Shown here in pieces: positions 1-7,808 of a stretch of 64,000 nucleotides of DNA. A program made the translations under genes and the position numbers. The DNA comes from a bacterium (GTDB lineage: Bacteria; Planctomycetota; UBA1135; UBA2386). The DNA lies in the NCBI GenBank assembly GCA_030432695.1, contig JAUILN010000025.1:1-64000 (forward strand), in the 5' to 3' direction. The notes below the pieces were generated by a model. It did not search any database, was not told where the DNA came from, and was given only the letters and a program-made list of their open reading frames with translations. Positions within the stretch are counted from its first letter, which is position 1; the number at the start of each line of letters is the position of its first letter.

Positions 1-93
1 CCGGCATCGAGGGCCGCCGGCGGTCAGGTCGCCGTCAGCGACGTGCTACGCGATCTTGGCTTCACTCCGCCGGGAGAAAACCGCGGGTCGTGA
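1..93 (+). CDS. Possible C-terminal tail of an unidentified protein (partial)
   Basis: Frame 1 is open from the window edge and ends at TGA 91-93, giving 30 codons that read like an ordinary protein tail (for example VSDVLRDLGF). If real it converges on the minus-strand gene ending at 62 and overlaps its last 32 bases. No domain can be recognised in so short a piece, and in DNA of this G+C content a chance open frame of 30 codons is common. Only the sequence left of the window can decide. Confidence 0.25.
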   Translation, partial: PASRAAGGQVAVSDVLRDLGFTPPGENRGS

Positions 94-1048
94 TCGAAGG
101 CCCGCGCTTCTTGGTGATCGCCAACACCTCTCGGGTCCGCGCGAAGCGCTGCAAGGACGCAGCAAGATTCGCTCCGATCTGCGCAGGCATGGCTTTCGGA
201 TCGAGCCGATCATCCGAAACATCCTCACCGATCCAGGTGACGCCGCCGACGACCGGCGGATCTCCGGTGAAATGGATCAGCATGGAGACCCTTCCATCAT
301 CCTTCCGCAGTTCCGACCTGCTCAGCGGCCCAGTCGGAAAGAACCGGAGCCGAAAGTCCCCGTAGCCGCTCCGGGCCCACCGGTAATCGACCCGCTTGCC
401 GTCGCGCAACTCGACCCGCCCCCCAGAGCTGTCACCGAATCGCAGGCCCGCTCCTTTCGAGTGGGCAATCCGCCGGTCGAGGTCTTGCAGGTCGATCGAC
501 AGGAACTCCGTCCGGCTCCGCCCGAAACGCACGGCGAAGCCGACGATCTCATCCAGGTTGCCTTCCGGCACGAGGTCGTATTGGCACGTGTAGGTCTCTA
601 GAGGCTCGCTCGCCTGTAGGTAGAGACCTGTCTCCACGGGGTTCGGATTCGCATCTTCTACGCTCACGCATTGGACCGGATACGAGACTCCCGCGGGAGC
701 GATCTTCCATCCATCGGGATTGCCCGTGGAGGGAACCCACTTGCCATCGATCCAGACGTAGTAGACGAATTTGCCGTCGCACCAACTGAGCCGCCTGGCC
801 ACCGGACCGCTGGGCGCGGGGCCCGTGCACACGGATACGTCACCGAGGTCGCTCGCGGAGATCTTGTCGACGGCATTCTCGAGGATCTGGGAGTACTCCT
901 CCAGCCGGGCCGGGGGCTTCGTTTGATCCCCCAACAACTCAGTGGTCAACCTGGCAGCCGCCACCGCAAACTTCTTCGCAACCTCCGCGAGTTCGCAATT
1001 CAGAGACGTATCGCTGGCAAAGGGAACCACTCGGACTTCGATGCTCAT
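62..1048 (-). CDS. Hypothetical cytoplasmic protein, 328 aa
   Basis: I do not recognise a family. The start at 1048 is chosen because a strong ribosome-binding site (AGAAGGAG, 6 nt spacer) sits just before this ATG; the frame is open further upstream without such a site. There is no signal peptide or membrane segment. Residues 1-60 look helical. The middle and end are rich in Trp, Tyr, Gly and charged residues, with four cysteines between about residues 70 and 155, suggesting a compact mostly beta domain. The gene follows the sigma factor and kinase-FGE genes on the same strand after a 133-bp gap, so it may be a target or accessory protein of that pair. Function unknown. Confidence 0.75.
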   Translation of the reverse strand: MSIEVRVVPFASDTSLNCELAEVAKKFAVAAARLTTELLGDQTKPPARLEEYSQILENAVDKISASDLGDVSVCTGPAPSGPVARRLSWCDGKFVYYVWIDGKWVPSTGNPDGWKIAPAGVSYPVQCVSVEDANPNPVETGLYLQASEPLETYTCQYDLVPEGNLDEIVGFAVRFGRSRTEFLSIDLQDLDRRIAHSKGAGLRFGDSSGGRVELRDGKRVDYRWARSGYGDFRLRFFPTGPLSRSELRKDDGRVSMLIHFTGDPPVVGGVTWIGEDVSDDRLDPKAMPAQIGANLAASLQRFARTREVLAITKKRGPSITTRGFLPAE

Positions 1049-1181
1049 CGACTTCTCCTTCTGATCTGCTCGCGGGAGACCACTTCGATCTCCCCAATCT
1101 GTCGTGTGCCCACTCCATGAAGACGGCACGGACCGGGCAATGCCGAACGGCGCAGCATCTCGAGCGACGGTCCGAGGATCA

Positions 1182-3737
1182 TCAGAAGATGCTCCGCGCG
1201 CAACGGAAGCCAACCGACGCCGCGGCATGCGACCGACCGACGCCGGCCAACGTAATCCGCCACGCCGCCTTTGCAGATTGCTCGGACGCCGACTCGACGA
1301 CGTGTCGGATGTTCCAGGCTCCACCGACGACCCACCGGTCCTTGGGCAGGACCAGGATCCCGCCGGTCCCATCGCGCTCGACGTTCATCGCCTCGGTCCA
1401 CTCCGCAACGTTGCCGAGCATCCAGAACAGATCGTAGGAGTCGTTCGCAACCGGGAAGTCGTCGACGGGGCGCGCGAACGCCCGCCACGACCCGGTCTCT
1501 GCGAGTTCGTCCACCGACGGGTCCAGGTCGGCCCGGTAGCAATTGGGCCAATCCACCGTCCCCCAGGGGAACACGCGATTCTCGTTCCCTCCGCGTGCGG
1601 CCCACATCCACTCGCCGAAGGTGGGCAGGCGCTTCCCGGCCCACTCCGCATAGTCACGCGCCTGCTCCCATGTGACGCCGGTCACCGGCAGACGATTCGA
1701 TTCCGCCGGCGCCGTCCGCCCCTCCCATGTCTTCGGATGCGGATAGTCCGCGGGACGCGTGGCCAGGAACCGCTCGTAGTCGGCGCACGACACCTCGTAC
1801 TGGTCGAGGAGGAACGGACCCACCGTCCACTCGACCTCGCCGAACCTCGGTCCTCCCCCCCTCGGATCCACGTCGAAGGTGCCACGATCGAAGCGCATCA
1901 TCCGCTCCGGAAGCGCTGCCGGGTAGACGACGACATCGCGCAGATCCAGGACCTCGCCCGGCCCGAGATAGCGCGTCCATTCCCGCGGAGTGCCATCGCC
2001 CAGATCCAGATGGATCCTCACATAGCCCGGAGCGACCGCTCGATCCTCCAGTGGCAGCATGCCGAGGCGCTCGAAGTCCCCGGGCTCGCCGGTGATCGGA
2101 TCCAGACGACGCAGCAGAACGGCGCCCTCCACCGCCTTGCCCGACCTACCCTTCGCGGACAGTCGGACCCTCGGCCAGAGCGACTGCTCGGTGACGCCGC
2201 CTTCGTAGATGATCTGTCGACGCAGCAACGGCGCGAGAGAGGCGGACGGATCGGCACGCTGCGAGGCCAGGGCCATCCCGGCTCGCTGGATCATCCCGCG
2301 CGCTTCGATCTGCTCCGACAGATGCCGCGCGTAGTCCTGCAGGCGAGGCTCGAGTTCGGACAGCAGCCGCCCGACCCGGGGATCGCTCGCCCCAGATCCC
2401 GCGGCCATCTCGACCTCGCTCCTCAACTCGGCCAACTCCACGGCAGGCAATGCGTCCCAGTCCGCGCTGTCCAGGAACCCCTGCCAGCGCGCCAACCTCT
2501 CCTGCGCTTGCAGCTCCCGCAGCTCCGCGCGCACGACCGACTCGCGCCAGACACCACCGACCACCAGACCACAGATCAGGAGCGCGGCCACCGCGAGCGC
2601 CACCCGATGACGACGCCCCCAATGCCGCAGCCTTTCCCGCGCTCCCGGAGCCCTCGCGAGCACCGACTCGTGGCGCAGGAAGCGACGCAGGTCGGCGGCG
2701 AAGTCGCCGGCAGTGGCATAGCGACGGACCGCCTCCCGATGCATCGCCTTGGCGCAGACCAACTCCAGGTCGCGCGGCACGCGCGGATTCAGGCTACGCA
2801 GGCGCGGCGGCTCGTGGCGTCTGAGCTCGGCGACCATCTCGACCGAGGTCTTGCCACGGAACGGCTTGCGGGCGGCCAGCAGCTCGTAGAGCACGACGCC
2901 CAGCGAGTAGATGTCGGTCCGATGGTCGATGTCGATCGCCACCAATCGGGCCTGCTCGGGACTCATGTAAGGCAGGGAGCCCATCACCTGATCGAGAGCG
3001 GTCAGCGTCCCCATGCGCTCGTCGCGGGCGATGCCGAAGTCGGCGAGCAGGGGCGAACCGTCGCGGCGCAACAGGATGTTGCCGGGCTTCACGTCGCGGT
3101 GCACGACACCGCGCTCGTGAGCGTGTGCGAGAGCCTCGGCGAGGCGCGCCACCAGCTCGGCGATGGACGCGACGTGACCCGGATCGCCGGGGCTCGGCAG
3201 GAGCGCATGCGACGACGGATCGGGCGGGCCGGCCTGGATCGCGAGCTCGGTCTCGAGATCGTGACCGTCGACCAGCTCCATCGCGAACCAGTGGACGTCC
3301 TCGGTGACGCCCTGGCCATGGACCTGCACGATGGCCGGGTGCGACAGACGAGCGATCGCCGGAGCTTCGTTGCGGAACCGACGGACGGCTTCCTTTCCCG
3401 CGCCCCGACCTGCCGGGAGCAGCTTGATGGCGACCTCGCGATCCAACCCCGCCTGGCGCGCCCGGTAGACCACTCCCATGCTGCCGCGACCGAGTTCCTC
3501 CAGGAGCGTGAAGTCACCGAGCTGCAGGCCGTCATGGACGGGCCTTCCGAGGATCGGCGGAGGATCGAGCAACCCCTTCGGCGCGGCGTCGTAGTTGCGC
3601 AGCAACTTCCCGACGGCCTCGCGCACCGCGTCGTCCTCGCCGCAACGCTCGCGAAGCACGCGGTCCCGTTCCTCCAGAGGAAGATCGACGACCAGCTCGA
3701 AGAGTTCGTCGACACGCCTTTCGTCGGACGGGTTCAC
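1182..3737 (-). CDS. Membrane serine/threonine protein kinase with C-terminal FGE/SUMF1-like domain
   Basis: An 851-residue Hanks-type kinase. The glycine loop GRGSMGVVY lies near residues 83-91, the catalytic lysine is K105, the HRDVKPGN loop is at 213-220 and DFG at 233-235. A single transmembrane helix lies at about 378-396, so the kinase domain is cytoplasmic and the rest is outside the membrane. The last ~210 residues have the formylglycine-generating-enzyme fold (KRLPTFGEWMWAARGG, then LGNVAEW and the final GFRCAR). The two catalytic cysteines expected in the GGxxL/C region are missing: the sequence there is GGAWNIRHVVESASEQS. I therefore read it as a binding or sensor domain, not an active FGE. 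The GTG start at 3737 overlaps the TGA of the upstream sigma factor (GTGA), so the two are translationally coupled. The N-terminal 60 residues are a helical region common before such kinases. Confidence 0.92.
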   Translation of the reverse strand: MNPSDERRVDELFELVVDLPLEERDRVLRERCGEDDAVREAVGKLLRNYDAAPKGLLDPPPILGRPVHDGLQLGDFTLLEELGRGSMGVVYRARQAGLDREVAIKLLPAGRGAGKEAVRRFRNEAPAIARLSHPAIVQVHGQGVTEDVHWFAMELVDGHDLETELAIQAGPPDPSSHALLPSPGDPGHVASIAELVARLAEALAHAHERGVVHRDVKPGNILLRRDGSPLLADFGIARDERMGTLTALDQVMGSLPYMSPEQARLVAIDIDHRTDIYSLGVVLYELLAARKPFRGKTSVEMVAELRRHEPPRLRSLNPRVPRDLELVCAKAMHREAVRRYATAGDFAADLRRFLRHESVLARAPGARERLRHWGRRHRVALAVAALLICGLVVGGVWRESVVRAELRELQAQERLARWQGFLDSADWDALPAVELAELRSEVEMAAGSGASDPRVGRLLSELEPRLQDYARHLSEQIEARGMIQRAGMALASQRADPSASLAPLLRRQIIYEGGVTEQSLWPRVRLSAKGRSGKAVEGAVLLRRLDPITGEPGDFERLGMLPLEDRAVAPGYVRIHLDLGDGTPREWTRYLGPGEVLDLRDVVVYPAALPERMMRFDRGTFDVDPRGGGPRFGEVEWTVGPFLLDQYEVSCADYERFLATRPADYPHPKTWEGRTAPAESNRLPVTGVTWEQARDYAEWAGKRLPTFGEWMWAARGGNENRVFPWGTVDWPNCYRADLDPSVDELAETGSWRAFARPVDDFPVANDSYDLFWMLGNVAEWTEAMNVERDGTGGILVLPKDRWVVGGAWNIRHVVESASEQSAKAAWRITLAGVGRSHAAASVGFRCARSIF

Positions 3738-4375
3738 GACTCCTCGCCGTTCCCACCCAGGACGGACGACAGCCGCGCGATCGCCAGCTGCAGCTTCCGG
3801 GTCGCTTGGGACCGCGACATTCCGAGGATCGCCGCGCAATCCTCCATGGTCTGACCAGCGAAGTAGCGCAACTCGACGAGCCGCTGCAGCTGCGGATCCC
3901 TCGCACCGAGCTCGGTCAGAGCGGAGTCCAATGCCAGGACATCGATACGATGCTCCTCGTAGCTCGCCAGCAGCTCGTCGAGCTCGATCCGACGGTCGGC
4001 CGGCGGTCGCTTACCAGAGCGCTTGTAACGCGCATAGTCGATGATGACCTGCCGGACGCAGCGCGCGGCGATCGCCATGAAGTGCTGCTTGTCCACGAAC
4101 CCGCGCGGCGCCTTCACGAGCCGCAGGAACACCTCATTGACGACGCCGGTCGCCCCGAGTGTGTGGTGGTCGCCCTGCCGGCCCAGCCCCCGCCGTGCGA
4201 ACCGGTGCAGCTCCTCGTAGACGAGGGTGAAGACCGCGTTCTGAGCCTCGACATCGCCGTCGCGGATCCGCTGGAACAGCGCCTCCTCGCCCGCCGGGTC
4301 GAGGCTCGCCGCCTCGTCGTCGAGATGCCGATCCTCAGCGGATTCGCCGCTGCCAAGCTCGTCGCGTTCAACCAT
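3734..4375 (-). CDS. ECF-family RNA polymerase sigma factor of the planctomycete type
   Basis: A 213-residue sigma factor. Region 2 includes the segment with GATGVVNEVFLRLV and FMAIAARCVRQVIIDYAR, and region 4 ends with a helix-turn-helix around QTMEDCAAILGMSRSQATRK. This is the signature of the ECF-like family (Pfam Sigma70_ECF) that is expanded in planctomycetes and often encoded next to serine/threonine kinases. No anti-sigma factor gene is present. Its stop overlaps the start of the kinase-FGE gene by 4 nt, so the kinase is the likely regulator, probably by phosphorylation. The ATG at 4375 is the best start although no clear Shine-Dalgarno precedes it; upstream extensions of the frame have no sigma-like sequence. 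Confidence 0.9.
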   Translation of the reverse strand: MVERDELGSGESAEDRHLDDEAASLDPAGEEALFQRIRDGDVEAQNAVFTLVYEELHRFARRGLGRQGDHHTLGATGVVNEVFLRLVKAPRGFVDKQHFMAIAARCVRQVIIDYARYKRSGKRPPADRRIELDELLASYEEHRIDVLALDSALTELGARDPQLQRLVELRYFAGQTMEDCAAILGMSRSQATRKLQLAIARLSSVLGGNGEES

Positions 4376-4555
4376 CACACAGGATCCGGGCCACGGAAGG
4401 GGTCCAGGTGACCGCGCCGAGCGCCTCGGACTTCGCTTCACTCCACGCACGGAGAGACAAGCGCCCGGGAGATACCGCGATGTCCGGCCGACTTCCGGCT
4501 TTTCCTTCACCTCGCGCCTGGAGTCATATCTCGATGGCCGTGGGTCACAACCCTC

Positions 4556-4586
4556 CCCGTTGAGGAATCCGCGCTCCCAACGGGGT
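4556..4586. repeat. 8-bp perfect inverted repeat in the divergent sigma-factor intergenic region
   Basis: CCCCGTTG (4556-4563) and its perfect complement CAACGGGG (4579-4586) are separated by 15 nt and followed by TTT. It lies in the 316-bp gap between the two divergent sigma-factor genes (starts 4375 and 4692), about 105 bp before the latter. It could be an operator or a weak terminator-like hairpin. No convincing -10/-35 boxes are visible in the rest of this gap. Confidence 0.45.
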
Positions 4587-4691
4587 TTCCGATCCCCGCA
4601 AGTAGCTCGGCGCCAATGACTTCCGCAGAGCACCACCCGCCTGCCGCCGAGTTCCGTGCAACGAACCCCAGGCCTCCTGCACAGTCGGAGC

Positions 4692-7600
4692 GTGAACCCG
4701 ACCTCCGTGGACCGCGACTTCGCCTGCTTCTGCGCAGCTCGCGACCCGCGGAGCCTCGGCCGGGTCTTCGACGCGACCGCGCCGGAGCTGCTGCGCCTCG
4801 CACACCACCTGAGCGGTGGCGACCGGGAGGCCGCGGAGGATCTGGTCCAGCAGACCTTCCTCACCGCGCTGGAGCGACCCGGCCTCCACGACGGGGAACG
4901 GCCGGTCCTCCCCTGGCTTTGCGGCATCCTGGCGAACCGCGCGCGCATGGAGCAGCGCCGGCGCCGCCTCGACCGCCGCCGCCAGGCGCCTTTGCCCGAT
5001 CTCGCCCACCCGGCTAGGGGTCCGCTCGACCACGCGATCGCCGGGGAGACCGATCAGGCATTGGCCGAGCGCCTGCAAGGACTCACCGAGCCGTACCGCA
5101 GCGTGCTGGTCCTGTATCTCCAGCACGGCCTCTCGCCCGCCGAAATCGGCGACGCGCTCGGTCGTCCGGGCGGCACCGTCCGCAGCCAGCTGCTCCGCGG
5201 CCTCGAACAGCTGCGCCGCACGCTGCCCGCGCTCGCGCTCGGTGCGGTCGCGCTTCCCGACTGGAACTCCACCGCCCTCGCCGGCCTGCGCGCGAAACTG
5301 ATCGCCGCTGCCGGCCTCCATCCGATTCCGATCACGGGCCTCGCAGGCCTCGGGGCATCGATCATGGCAAAGAAGGCCCTCCTCGGCGTAGCGGTCACGG
5401 CTGCGATCCTCACCGTCGTCGCGTCGTTTTCCTGGTTGGGCGCGGGCCATCAGAAGCCGCCTCGAACGGAGACCTCGCCGGGCGTGCCACGCATCGCCGC
5501 TCCGGAGCACGGAACCGAATCAGCTCCGATCGTGACCTCGCCCCCCGCTCCTCGCACCCGAGCCACCGTCGAAGACCGACCGGGCACGCACGTCGTCGTC
5601 CACGTCGTGCGCTCCGACGGCTCGCCGGTCCGCGCCCCCGCCGTGGTCCACCTACGGCCGACGGACTCCAAGAACCTGCTCGCCACCCGCATCTGCCGCT
5701 GCTCCGACGAGGCGCCGGGAATCGCGCGCTTCGACGACACGCCACCAGGCCCGGCGGTCGCGAGCCTCCATGGCGGCGGCAAGCTCGAGTTCGTCGTCGT
5801 CGAGGACCGCACCAACGAGGTCACCGTCCACCTGCTGGAGTCCCGCGAACTCGCCGGCCGGGTCGTCGACGCACGCACCGACCAACCGATCCAGGGCGCC
5901 TGGATCTGGGTGTCCCACTCGCTCGGCAACGTCGAAGGCGAATGGCACCTGCGCAGCGATGCCGCCGGTCGCTTCGTCGTCCCCGAGGCGACGCGGCTCC
6001 AACGCCTGAGCGCCTGGGCTCCCGGGTTCGCGCCGGCCCGCTGCCAACCGGTCTGGCCCGATCCGAGCCTCGCCACCCCGGAGTCGGGGATCGAACTCCG
6101 ACTGACCCCCTCCGAACACCACGCGCTCTTGGCCGGCCGGGTCCTCGACGCCGACGGCGCACCGCTCGAAGGCGCCCTGGTCCTGTTCGGCCCGTCGAAC
6201 TTCGAGTTCGTGCAGGGAACAGACTCGTCCCAGCCCCCGCCCCGCCCGTTCCAGCGAACCGACTCCGACGGCCGCTTCGCGATCCCGGTCCGTCGCTACG
6301 ACGACCCTTGGAGCCTGTGGATCCGCGCCCGCGACCACGCGCTGTGGCACGACCGGATCGACCCCGCCGACCACTCGCCGGACGACCCACTGCTGGTCCG
6401 CCTCGAGCGCGGCGCGAGGATCTCGGGCCAGGTCGTCGACGCCGGCGGCGCCCCCGTATCCGCAGCCGACGTCACCCTCCGCGACCCGCGCATCGAGGCC
6501 TCGGTCGGCATCGCCTGGGACGGCCCGGACTGGGCCCGCGACACGACCGCCACCGATGCCCAGGGCCGCTACGAACTGGCCCACGTCCGCGCCGGCGCGG
6601 TCGTCGCCCGGGCGACCGACGGCGAGCGACTCGCGGCGACCACGCTGACCCTCACCGACGGCAGCGCCACCGAGTGGAATCCAGTCCTCGATGCGGGCCT
6701 GACCCTCGCCGGCGTGTTGGTCGACGAGCAGGACCGGCCCCTGCCGGGCTGGACCGTCAGCCCCTCCGCCGGCTCCGGCGTGCGCTGGCCCGGAGCGGTC
6801 TCGACCGACCCGGCCGGCCGCTTCCGCATCGAGGGTGCCGACCTCGCCAGCTACCGACTGACGCTCGCGGCACCCGACAGCGCGATGCACCAGGCCGCCC
6901 TGCAGATCGAGGACGTGCGCCCCGACGCCAGCGAACCGCTGCGCATCGTCGTCCCCACGAACCGCCACCCCACCGCGACCCTCCGCGGTCGCCTGCTCGA
7001 CGTCGACGGCACGCCTCTGACCGAAGCCCGCGTGGAACCGCTCCTCGCCTGCCCCGACGGAGTCCGCGAGTCCGCCGCCGCCAGGCTGTCCCTCGACGAC
7101 GGCTGGTTCACCCTCGGCCTGCTCCGCCCCGGCAGCTACCACATCCAGGTCCGCGCCGGCGATCTCACGTTCGACCTCGGCGAACACACCCTCGCCCCCG
7201 ACCAGACCCTCGACCTCGGCACCCACCGCGCCGCGGCCACCGGGCGACTCCTCGTCACGGTCGTCGACGCCCGCGGCGAACCGATGCCGGGCGTCGACCT
7301 GACGATCCAGGGCCCCGGTGAACCGCGCTCGCGCCTGCTCTCCAAGCCCACCGCCGAACAGTCGCTCCTGCCCGGCACCTGGAAGCTCTCCACCTGGGGC
7401 CGCAACGTCGTCGACGTCACGCGCACCGTCGAGGTCGTGGCCGGCCAGCTCCGCGAGTTCCGTTTCGTGGTCCCGGATGGCGTGAGGGTGAAACTACGCA
7501 TGCCGGCCGTTCCCCGGCAGTTCTACGAGCTGCGCCAGGTATGGCGGAACGTCGACAGCGACGAGACCGTGATCGACGCCACCAGCATCTGGAACAATGC

Positions 7601-7748
7601 CGGCCGCGAGGTGGAGTTCGAGAAGCTGGTGCCAGCGGGCCGCTATGAGGTGACCTTGGCGGACGCCTCCGACCGGACCGGACGACCGACGCGCATCGAC
7701 ACGGCGCGCGCCACTGCCGATCGATTCGACCTGCACATGCCGCAGTAG
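4692..7748 (+). CDS. Sigma-70-like factor fused via a membrane helix to a carboxypeptidase-regulatory-like extracytoplasmic region
   Basis: About 1018 residues. Residues ~10-90 form sigma region 2 (GDREAAEDLVQQTFLTALER, then LPWLCGILANRARM). Residues ~125-185 form region 4, with helix-turn-helix LSPAEIGDALGRPGGTVRSQ. A hydrophobic helix follows at ~225-250 (LLGVAVTAAILTVVASFSWL). The remaining ~770 residues are repeated beta modules of carboxypeptidase-regulatory/Ig-like type, with recurring phrases such as LAGRVLDADGAPLEGA, ISGQVVDAGGAPVSAADV and LRGRLLDVDGTPLTEA. Expected topology is sigma in the cytoplasm and repeats outside. The start is uncertain: GTG 4692 fits the domain edge, GTG 4656 would add 12 residues, and neither has a good ribosome-binding site. 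How such a tethered factor acts, by proteolytic release or at the membrane, cannot be read from the sequence. Confidence 0.85.
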   Translation: MNPTSVDRDFACFCAARDPRSLGRVFDATAPELLRLAHHLSGGDREAAEDLVQQTFLTALERPGLHDGERPVLPWLCGILANRARMEQRRRRLDRRRQAPLPDLAHPARGPLDHAIAGETDQALAERLQGLTEPYRSVLVLYLQHGLSPAEIGDALGRPGGTVRSQLLRGLEQLRRTLPALALGAVALPDWNSTALAGLRAKLIAAAGLHPIPITGLAGLGASIMAKKALLGVAVTAAILTVVASFSWLGAGHQKPPRTETSPGVPRIAAPEHGTESAPIVTSPPAPRTRATVEDRPGTHVVVHVVRSDGSPVRAPAVVHLRPTDSKNLLATRICRCSDEAPGIARFDDTPPGPAVASLHGGGKLEFVVVEDRTNEVTVHLLESRELAGRVVDARTDQPIQGAWIWVSHSLGNVEGEWHLRSDAAGRFVVPEATRLQRLSAWAPGFAPARCQPVWPDPSLATPESGIELRLTPSEHHALLAGRVLDADGAPLEGALVLFGPSNFEFVQGTDSSQPPPRPFQRTDSDGRFAIPVRRYDDPWSLWIRARDHALWHDRIDPADHSPDDPLLVRLERGARISGQVVDAGGAPVSAADVTLRDPRIEASVGIAWDGPDWARDTTATDAQGRYELAHVRAGAVVARATDGERLAATTLTLTDGSATEWNPVLDAGLTLAGVLVDEQDRPLPGWTVSPSAGSGVRWPGAVSTDPAGRFRIEGADLASYRLTLAAPDSAMHQAALQIEDVRPDASEPLRIVVPTNRHPTATLRGRLLDVDGTPLTEARVEPLLACPDGVRESAAARLSLDDGWFTLGLLRPGSYHIQVRAGDLTFDLGEHTLAPDQTLDLGTHRAAATGRLLVTVVDARGEPMPGVDLTIQGPGEPRSRLLSKPTAEQSLLPGTWKLSTWGRNVVDVTRTVEVVAGQLREFRFVVPDGVRVKLRMPAVPRQFYELRQVWRNVDSDETVIDATSIWNNAGREVEFEKLVPAGRYEVTLADASDRTGRPTRIDTARATADRFDLHMPQ

Positions 7749-7808
7749 CCGTCCTCGGGAGCCCGGGGCAAGCTCGCTCGCGATCGCACCGCCGACTAAC
7801 GTCGCGCC

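Noticed and set aside
1104..3854. Plus-strand open frame of about 900 codons antisense to the kinase
   Set aside because: The minus strand carries an unambiguous kinase with all motifs; the plus frame has no recognisable domain.
4656..4691. Extended N-terminus of the sigma fusion from GTG 4656
   Set aside because: The added residues are not sigma-like and no ribosome-binding site precedes them; kept only as an alternative.
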